The notes under the pieces were generated by a model that had not been told where the DNA came from, ran no database searches, and saw only the letters and a list, made by a program, of their open reading frames with translations. DNA of 37,008 nucleotides, taken from positions 1 through 37,008 of the forward strand of contig CABWKN010000006.1 in the NCBI GenBank assembly GCA_902505605.1. Direction: 5' to 3'. The position numbers and the translations under genes were made by a program. Of this stretch, positions 18,837-25,011 are shown in pieces. Origin of the DNA: Candidatus Guanabacterium sedimentis (GTDB taxonomy: Bacteria > Acidobacteriota > B3-B38 > Guanabaribacteriales > B3-B38). The stretch's first letter is position 1, and every line of letters starts with the position of its first letter.

Positions 18837-20168
18837 TTAAACTTCCCTCATCTTTTCTTCCAAGGAGAGCATCTCTTCGTCAAACCTATGGGTAAATGTG
18901 GTCAGCCTCTTCAAGTTGGAGGTAGCAAAGCCATTTAGAGCATCTCTCACCACCTCGTCTTCCGATTGATAGATTTCAATAAAGCGGTTGCGCAGGGCGT
19001 AAAACCCTATCTCTCCTACCTCTTTGGTTATAAGGGCATCCACCTCCTCCTGTTCCAGAAAGTGGTTAGCCACTGCCAGACTAGCTCGGAGTTTCTTGTT
19101 TTTGAAAGGGTTAGGCTTGATGGAAAAATCTTCTACCTCCCCTTTCTTTATTCTGGCGAAGGCGAAAAATTTTGCTCTGCCAAAATGTTCGGACAGCCTC
19201 GATTCTAATCCCTTATTCTCCTTAAGGGGCACCATTACCCCAACTGCTCCGCTTTGATAGGGCTCAATTGATATACTGAAAGCCTCTATCTGGGGAAACC
19301 TATCCCTGGCCCTTTTCATTAACTGATGAGAAATCTCATGGCTTCGAGCCACATCAAGTGACTTCCTCATCTGGATTGACGCCTCTCCAAAGAAGAAGGG
19401 ACCCGCCTGCCTGATCTTTACCATTTCCACTCCCTTTACCTCTTTAAAGGAACGGAGAAGAGAACTTATCTCCCTCTCCATATGGGGGTTCATTGAGGCA
19501 TCCATCAGGCTGTAAATTGCTATGCGTCCGTTTTTAAGCCCTACCCACAAAATCAATAAAGCCAAACCCAGAGTGAAAACACCTTCTATATAAGGAATGT
19601 AAAAATAGCTGGCGGATATGGCAATAAAGACCACAAGAGAGGAGAAAATATGTAGCTGAGTGTCCTGGGAATTGGCGATTAGGCTCTGCGAGTTTATTTT
19701 ATCTCCCACCTTCCTCTCCCATCGGGCAAGGATATAAGATACCAGCGCCGATATAGCGGATATTCCCAGGGCGAAGTGAACCACTTTTATCTGCGGAAGC
19801 GTGCTCAGCCTACTTATTCCAGCAAGACCTAATGCAATCCCTCCGTAAAGTATTACCCCGGAGACGAACAGGGTAGCCAGACTCTCCGCCTTATAGTATC
19901 CATAGGGGAACCTCCTGCTCGGTCTGCGGCTGGCTATCCTCAAGCCGAACCAGGAGGCTAAGATAGTAAGCACATCGGAAGCAGAATGAACCGCCTCGGC
20001 CACCAGGGCAATGGAGCCTGAGAGATAACCTATAGCTCCTTTCCCTGCCGCCAGGGCAAGGGTTATCAGGGTGGCAAAGCCAGCCACCTGTTCTCCCTGT
20101 TTCAAATCTACCAAGGTATCGGACAAATGCCCGCCCTCCTTCTTTCCAGAGCAATCATAATCTATCAA
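18837..20168 (-). CDS. Cation diffusion facilitator transporter fused to a C-terminal NifX-like domain
   Basis: CDF region 'GYLSGSIALVAEAVHSASDVLTILASWFGLRIASRRPSRRFPYGYYKAESLATLFVSG'; C-terminal 'VGVMVPLKENKGLESRLSEHFGRAKFFAFARIKKGEV..FSIKPNPF...VDALITKEVGEIGFYALRNRFIEIY'. TTG start abutting the upstream stop codon. Confidence 0.88.
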   Translation of the reverse strand: MIDYDCSGKKEGGHLSDTLVDLKQGEQVAGFATLITLALAAGKGAIGYLSGSIALVAEAVHSASDVLTILASWFGLRIASRRPSRRFPYGYYKAESLATLFVSGVILYGGIALGLAGISRLSTLPQIKVVHFALGISAISALVSYILARWERKVGDKINSQSLIANSQDTQLHIFSSLVVFIAISASYFYIPYIEGVFTLGLALLILWVGLKNGRIAIYSLMDASMNPHMEREISSLLRSFKEVKGVEMVKIRQAGPFFFGEASIQMRKSLDVARSHEISHQLMKRARDRFPQIEAFSISIEPYQSGAVGVMVPLKENKGLESRLSEHFGRAKFFAFARIKKGEVEDFSIKPNPFKNKKLRASLAVANHFLEQEEVDALITKEVGEIGFYALRNRFIEIYQSEDEVVRDALNGFATSNLKRLTTFTHRFDEEMLSLEEKMREV

Positions 20169-20169
20169 T

Positions 20170-21045
20170 TTAGGCTTCCCCGGACTGATTGAGCAATCGG
20201 GTGGTGTTCTGCCATGTCCTTTCTATCTCCTGGGAGACCGCTCCTTGGGAGAACTCTATGACGCTTTTCCGGTGGACCATAGCCTCGGTGACCACAGTGT
20301 CAAAAGGGATTTCCCCCACCAGCTTTAGATTATTTTCCTGACAGTAGCTCCTGATGTTCTGCGAAATCTCCAGATTGATGTCACACTTATTGATGCATAC
20401 CGCGGTGGGTATTTTGAAGTGCGCCGCTAATGCTGCCGTCCGCCTCATATCATGTATTCCTGAAATGGTAGGCTCTGATATAATAAGCACCAGGTCGCTC
20501 CCCGTGATGGAGGAGATAACCGCACAGCCAATTCCCGGGGCACCATCGACAATAATGAGCTCCTTCCCTTTATTCTCAGCCAACATTTTAGCATTTTTCC
20601 TCACCAGGGTCACCAGCTTGCCGGAGTTCTCCTTGGCTACCCCCAATTGGGCGTGAACCAGGGAACCAAATCGGGTCTCCGAGATAAACCACTCACCGGA
20701 GACCTCTTCCTTAAACTCAATGGCTTCAGCAGGGCAGAAGTTATAGCATACCCCACACCCCTCGCAATCTATCTTATCAACCACATATCCTTCACTAATA
20801 GCTCCGAAGCGACAGAGCTCCCGACATTTACCACATTCGGTGCACAGCTCTTTATTAATAAAAGCTAAATTTCCGCTGCGAAACTCCTCGCGCCTGGTTA
20901 TTGTCGGGTCGAGGATAATGTGAAGGTCTGGCGCGTCTACATCAGCATCTGCCATAACTTTATCCTGCGCCAGGGTGGCAAAGGCGGCCACTATGGTAGT
21001 CTTCCCCGTGCCCCCCTTGCCGCTTATTACCACCAGTTCCTTCAT
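20170..21045 (-). CDS. MinD-type P-loop ATPase with inserted 2x[4Fe-4S] ferredoxin domain
   Basis: 'MKELVVISGKGGTGKTTIVAAFA', 'CTECGKCRELCRFGAI', 'CEGCGVCYNFCPAEAI', 'LIIVDGAPGIGCAVISSITG'. Confidence 0.93.
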   Translation of the reverse strand: MKELVVISGKGGTGKTTIVAAFATLAQDKVMADADVDAPDLHIILDPTITRREEFRSGNLAFINKELCTECGKCRELCRFGAISEGYVVDKIDCEGCGVCYNFCPAEAIEFKEEVSGEWFISETRFGSLVHAQLGVAKENSGKLVTLVRKNAKMLAENKGKELIIVDGAPGIGCAVISSITGSDLVLIISEPTISGIHDMRRTAALAAHFKIPTAVCINKCDINLEISQNIRSYCQENNLKLVGEIPFDTVVTEAMVHRKSVIEFSQGAVSQEIERTWQNTTRLLNQSGEA

Positions 21046-21881
21046 TCCCCAATCAACCTCTTTACTTCGCTTATCACCGAACGGAACTTTTCTTTATACT
21101 CCGGATATATATCTACCATCATCTCGCCCCTGGAATAGGCTTCGGCAATCCTCCTCTCCAGAGGTATCCGAAGCAAAACAGGGAGATTTTCCCGCTGACA
21201 AAACTGGTCTACTCCTCTGTCTCCGATGTCCGCTTTGTTGATTATTACTCCCGAGGGAATAGAAAGCGCCTTCACCATATCGACCGCCAGGGTAAGGTCG
21301 TATAGCCCGAAGGGAGTGGGCTCGGTGACCAGGATGACGTAGCCACTCCCCTTAATCGACTCGATCACCGGGCAGGAGGTCCCCGGTGGGGCATCGATAA
21401 TAACGGTTCCTTGGTTATTTGTCTTCTCCTTCACCGCTCGAATCAATGGGGGAGCCATCGGTTCCCCTACATGCAATCTGCCGTGAACGAAATCCACTCC
21501 CCTTACTACTCCTTTCTCCACCGTGCCGATCTCCCGCATCACCTCTGAGATCGCCGCTTCGGGACAGACCAAACTGCAACCCCCGCAGCCGTGGCAAAGC
21601 TCAGGGAAAACGAGGACCTTTTTTTTAACTGCTAATATAGCCCCATACTGGCATATCTCTCCGCACTTGCCACAAAAGGTGCACAGCTTTTCGTCAACCT
21701 GGGGGATGGGTATGCCCACCGACTCCGACCCATGAAACTTCGGCTTGAGGAAGAGGTGGGCATTGGGTTCTTCCACATCGCAATCTAATAGCTGGACTTT
21801 CCCATTGAGCGACAGAGCTAAATTGGTAGCTACAGTGGTCTTTCCTGTGCCTCCCTTGCCGCTGGCTATGCCAACTATCAT
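21042..21881 (-). CDS. MinD-type P-loop ATPase with inserted 2x[4Fe-4S] ferredoxin domain (paralogue)
   Basis: 'MIVGIASGKGGTGKTTVATNLALSL', 'CTFCGKCGEICQYGAI', 'CHGCGGCSLVCPEAAI', 'VIIDAPPGTSCPVIESIKG'. 4-nt ATGA overlap with the next gene. Confidence 0.93.
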   Translation of the reverse strand: MIVGIASGKGGTGKTTVATNLALSLNGKVQLLDCDVEEPNAHLFLKPKFHGSESVGIPIPQVDEKLCTFCGKCGEICQYGAILAVKKKVLVFPELCHGCGGCSLVCPEAAISEVMREIGTVEKGVVRGVDFVHGRLHVGEPMAPPLIRAVKEKTNNQGTVIIDAPPGTSCPVIESIKGSGYVILVTEPTPFGLYDLTLAVDMVKALSIPSGVIINKADIGDRGVDQFCQRENLPVLLRIPLERRIAEAYSRGEMMVDIYPEYKEKFRSVISEVKRLIGE

Positions 21882-21933
21882 TCACAAAGTCCCTTTCCTG
21901 CCTCCTCTGAATTAGAAACGAGCAGTAGACTTC

Positions 21934-22152
21934 TTATCCCCTGACCATAGCGGTTCCGCAATTAGGGCACTTAAGGTCGAAGCACGGTACGCCTCGCTGG
22001 TGAGTGAGGGTCTTTCCACACTTGGGACATACGCAGTTGCCTCCGGGACCAATGCTCTGTCCCCCCATGCGACCACGACCTCCACCGCGACCCAGCCCTC
22101 TCCCTGTTCCAGGACCTTTGCCCGTGGGACCTGTTCCATCGCCTCTTGGCAT
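21934..22152 (-). CDS. Small Gly-rich protein with a C-terminal double-CPxC metal-binding motif
   Basis: 'MPRGDGTGPTGKGPGTGRGLGRGGGRGRMGGQSIGPGGNCVCPKCGKTLTHQRGVPCFDLKCPNCGTAMVRG'. GGAGG ribosome-binding site upstream. Confidence 0.85.
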   Translation of the reverse strand: MPRGDGTGPTGKGPGTGRGLGRGGGRGRMGGQSIGPGGNCVCPKCGKTLTHQRGVPCFDLKCPNCGTAMVRG

Positions 22153-22454
22153 TTTTTACCTCCTTATCTTGGAAGCTTAATTGTTAATAAAATTGACAAG
22201 AAAATGATGAGGCCAACTTTAGCACTTTCATAAAAATCTCCCGCTCCTGCTTCTGCCACGCCCGAATCGCCATGGTATGGGATAGGGGCGGTAATGGGGA
22301 AAAAATGCAGGGATAGGGAACCATGGATGTAGTGATAAATCTTCTGCCAGGTTCATAGGTCAAGTGGTAATTCGGATGAAACCGCCTTGCGGCTGGAAGT
22401 GGGATACTGAAGTTAGCCATCTTTTTAAACTATTATTCTTATTTGTAAGAGAGG

Positions 22455-22495
22455 GGAAAGGGGATGCCAGAAGCTCATCCCCCTCCCTTTTTCTC
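22455..22495 (-). terminator. Probable intrinsic terminator after the DUF5320-like gene
   Basis: Inverted repeat GGGGATG-ccagaagct-CATCCCC (22460..22482) with pyrimidine/T-rich sequence on both sides, directly downstream of the stop at 22496. Confidence 0.6.
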
Positions 22496-22882
22496 TTATT
22501 TTTCAGGTGCTTTCTCCTTCCTCAGCTCCTCAATGCGGTTTCTTATAGCTTTCAGCTCCTCCTCCAGTGCTTTAGCCTCCTCTTCGAGGAATTTCCTCTC
22601 CTGAGCGGGAGCCTGGGGGTATATGGGTGCTGGTGGATAACCGTAAGCTCCCTGGTAATAGCCGGGGCCATAAGCTCCCACTGCACCTCTCCGCCCCCAG
22701 CCTCTTCCACCACCCCAGGCGCGTCCTCTGCCTCCGCCATAGGGCAAGCCACCTCTCCCTACTCCATATCTGCCACCGTAGGGATTCATAAAGCCGGGTA
22801 CCGGATAGCCGGCGCAATAGCCAGCAGCCCTTCCGGTCATCGGACCCATACCCCCGGGACCAGTTCTATCTCCTCTTGGCAT
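22496..22882 (-). CDS. DUF5320-like Gly-rich protein with a C-terminal coiled coil
   Basis: 'MPRGDRTGPGGMGPMTGRAAGYCAGYPVPGFMNPYGGRYG...' and tail 'ERKFLEEEAKALEEELKAIRNRIEELRKEK'. Confidence 0.9.
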   Translation of the reverse strand: MPRGDRTGPGGMGPMTGRAAGYCAGYPVPGFMNPYGGRYGVGRGGLPYGGGRGRAWGGGRGWGRRGAVGAYGPGYYQGAYGYPPAPIYPQAPAQERKFLEEEAKALEEELKAIRNRIEELRKEKAPEK

Positions 22883-22926
22883 TTACATCACCTCCTCCAA
22901 AGAGGTTAGTTTTTATAGTACATAAG

Positions 22927-23313
22927 TTAAAACCTTCGCCCTGGTCCCCGTGCACCCCAGTAACGCCATCTCTTTCTTCCCCCAGGGCTCAGAATAATAC
23001 CAGGCTCCAATTTCCCCTCTGTAAATAGCTTCAGCGCCTCATCAGCCTCTCCGGTCACCCAGGGGATCACTCTCACGCCGCTCTGCGTCAGAAACCTGGA
23101 CGAAAAGCAATCTATTGCCCCGCATATGACTACCTGCACTTCCCTCTGAATGAGCTGGTTTATCAGCTGTACGGCGGGTGCCAATCTTAAAGGAGTGAAC
23201 TTATTTTTATCAACGACCTTGCCTCCTTCTACTGTGACTATGAGAATATCGGGAGCGCAGTCAAACCGGGGTGATACCCGGGAACCAAAAAGGGGAATGG
23301 CTACTTTTGTCAT
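22927..23313 (-). CDS. NifX/NifB-type domain protein (third stand-alone copy)
   Basis: Start MTKVAIPLFGSRVSPRFDCAPDILIVTVEGGKV at 23313; '..VQVVICGAIDCFSSRFLTQSGVRVIPWVTGEADEAL'. Arg/Gly/aromatic C-terminus. ORF extends to 23382. Confidence 0.88.
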   Translation of the reverse strand: MTKVAIPLFGSRVSPRFDCAPDILIVTVEGGKVVDKNKFTPLRLAPAVQLINQLIQREVQVVICGAIDCFSSRFLTQSGVRVIPWVTGEADEALKLFTEGKLEPGIILSPGGRKRWRYWGARGPGRRF

Positions 23314-23334
23314 CACAGACCTCGCTGTGTAATG

Positions 23335-23350
23335 AGCAAATACTATGCCG
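23335..23350 (-). promoter_or_regulatory. Putative sigma-54 (-24/-12) promoter cGGCATagtatTTGCT
   Basis: Reverse complement of 23335..23350 is CGGCATAGTATTTGCT: GG-N10-GC spacing with GGCA and TTGCT elements. Predicted start ~23324, just before ATG 23313, next to a sigma-54 activator gene. Confidence 0.65.
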
Positions 23351-23446
23351 AAGATGGCGAGAGGAGATGAAATGTTTAACATACGATTTTACAAGGAGTT
23401 ACAGGCAAGCCGCGGAGAATGGCATCTCAGGAGGCGCCACCTATGA

Positions 23447-23485
23447 TTTCAATATGAAATATATAATTTCAAAAATGCAATGAAA
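23447..23485. promoter_or_regulatory. Candidate activator binding region (TTTCA/TGAAA half-sites)
   Basis: TTTCA(23447)-ATA-TGAAA(23455) and TTTCA(23467)-N9-TGAAA(23481): two inverted repeats whose left arms are 20 nt apart, ~100-135 bp upstream of the -24 element. Confidence 0.4.
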
Positions 23486-23497
23486 AGGATGGGGTGG

Positions 23498-24853
23498 TCA
23501 GATTTGCTCTATCTTATATCTCTTCATCTTTCGCCACAGGGTGCTTTTGGCAATTCCCAGAGCCTGGGCTGTTTTTCCCCGATGTCCGTTATTTCTTTTG
23601 AGGGTTTCTCTGATTATCTGGGCTTCCGCCTCCTGCAGCCCCTGGTAAGGGACGGGGCTCTCTCTCATGAGATGCTCCTGTTTTTCAATAACCTCCCTGG
23701 GAAGATGTTCCAGCTCTATGATGGACCCTTTGCAGAGGACAAAGGCATGCTCTATGATATTTTGCAGTTCCCTGATATTTCCGGGGAAATCGTAACGCAT
23801 GAGGAGGCGTAATACATCATCGGAGACACCGCTGATTTTCTTACCCATCTCCAGGTTGAAGACCCGAATGAAATGCTCTATGAGCAGGGGAATGTCTTCC
23901 CGTCGCTGGGACAAGGGAGGGAGCTCAATTTTGATGACATTGAGCCTGTAGTAAAGGTCCTCACGGAAGAGTCCCTTTTCCTTTAGCTCGGTTAAATCTT
24001 TGTTGGTAGCGGCAATAATGCGCACATCGACCTTGATGGTGGCGGTGGCCCCTAAGGGCTGGTACTCCTTTTCCTGCAGAACTCTGAGGAGCTTCACCTG
24101 CATGGAAGAGGACAGGTCTCCCACCTCGTCGAGAAAAATGGTTCCCTTATCAGCCAGAGTAAATCTTCCGGGTTTATCACTCCTGGCGTCGGTGAACGCC
24201 CCTTTGACATAGCCGAAAAGCTCAGATTCCAGCAGGGTATCGGGCAGAGCACCGCAGCTTACTATCACATAAGGCTTATTCTTGCGGGGACTCAGGTTAT
24301 GGATGGCGCGGGCGAAGAGCTCCTTGCCCGAACCGCTGGGACCCTGCAGGAGGATGGTGCTGTCGCTTTCGGCGATGTCGGGCAGGATGGCAAAGAGCTT
24401 CTGAATTTGATAGTTCTTACTAATGATGTCTTCAAAGCTGTATTGTTTGGAGAGTTCCTTTCTGAGTTTTTCGATGGCAGAGAGGTCGCGGAAGGTCTCC
24501 ACCCCACCCACTATGTGCCCTTTCTGGTCGCGCAAGATAGCGGTGCTAATGCTCACAGGGATGGTCTCTCCTCTCTGGTTGACGATATTAATAGGAAGGT
24601 CTATGATCTCCTTCCCGGTCTCCATGGTTCTCCTCAGGGCACAGGCGGTCTGGCAGATGTTGGCATGGAAGACATCAAAGCAGTGCTGACCTATGGCCTG
24701 GTGGCGGGTGATACCGGTGATTCGCTCTGCCGCCCGGTTGAAGGAGGTTATCTTCCACTCTTTATCAACGGTGAATACGCCATCGGCAATGCTGTCGAGG
24801 ATGATGTCAATAAATTGGCTTTCTTCTCTTTTTCCCATCGGCTCACGCAGCAT
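23498..24853 (-). CDS. Sigma-54-dependent transcriptional activator with PAS domain, AAA+ domain and Fis-type HTH
   Basis: PAS 'IILDSIADGVFTVDKEWKITSFNRAAERITG', 'GPSGSGKELFARAIH', 'ELFGYVKGAFTDA' (GAFTGA-type loop), 'TIFLDEVGDLSSSMQVKLLRVLQE', Fis-HTH 'IIRETLKRNNGHRGKTAQALGIAKSTLWRKMKRY'. Confidence 0.95.
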   Translation of the reverse strand: MLREPMGKREESQFIDIILDSIADGVFTVDKEWKITSFNRAAERITGITRHQAIGQHCFDVFHANICQTACALRRTMETGKEIIDLPINIVNQRGETIPVSISTAILRDQKGHIVGGVETFRDLSAIEKLRKELSKQYSFEDIISKNYQIQKLFAILPDIAESDSTILLQGPSGSGKELFARAIHNLSPRKNKPYVIVSCGALPDTLLESELFGYVKGAFTDARSDKPGRFTLADKGTIFLDEVGDLSSSMQVKLLRVLQEKEYQPLGATATIKVDVRIIAATNKDLTELKEKGLFREDLYYRLNVIKIELPPLSQRREDIPLLIEHFIRVFNLEMGKKISGVSDDVLRLLMRYDFPGNIRELQNIIEHAFVLCKGSIIELEHLPREVIEKQEHLMRESPVPYQGLQEAEAQIIRETLKRNNGHRGKTAQALGIAKSTLWRKMKRYKIEQI

Positions 24854-24875
24854 TCACGAAAAAATAGCTCTTTCT

Positions 24876-24904
24876 ATTTTATTCTCTTTGAGGAGTTAAT
24901 GCAA
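24876..24904 (-). promoter_or_regulatory. Putative sigma-70 promoter (TTGCAT-N17-TAAAAT) for the activator gene
   Basis: Read directly on the minus strand: TTGCAT, 17-nt spacer, TAAAAT. Confidence 0.5.
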
Positions 24905-25011
24905 TTGATTTATGTTCTGGAAGCGAGGGAACCAGAGGAGTGGAAATTGATTAATATTCAGTGGGGAAGACCTGGGTGGAAAAAGGGGTTTTTAGTGTGG
25001 CTTAACAGCAA

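Noticed and set aside
22184-22420. 78-aa minus-strand ORF (MANFSIPLPAARRFHPNYHLTYEPGRRFIT...)
   Set aside because: No ribosome-binding site and odd composition; kept only as part of the unexplained intergenic region.
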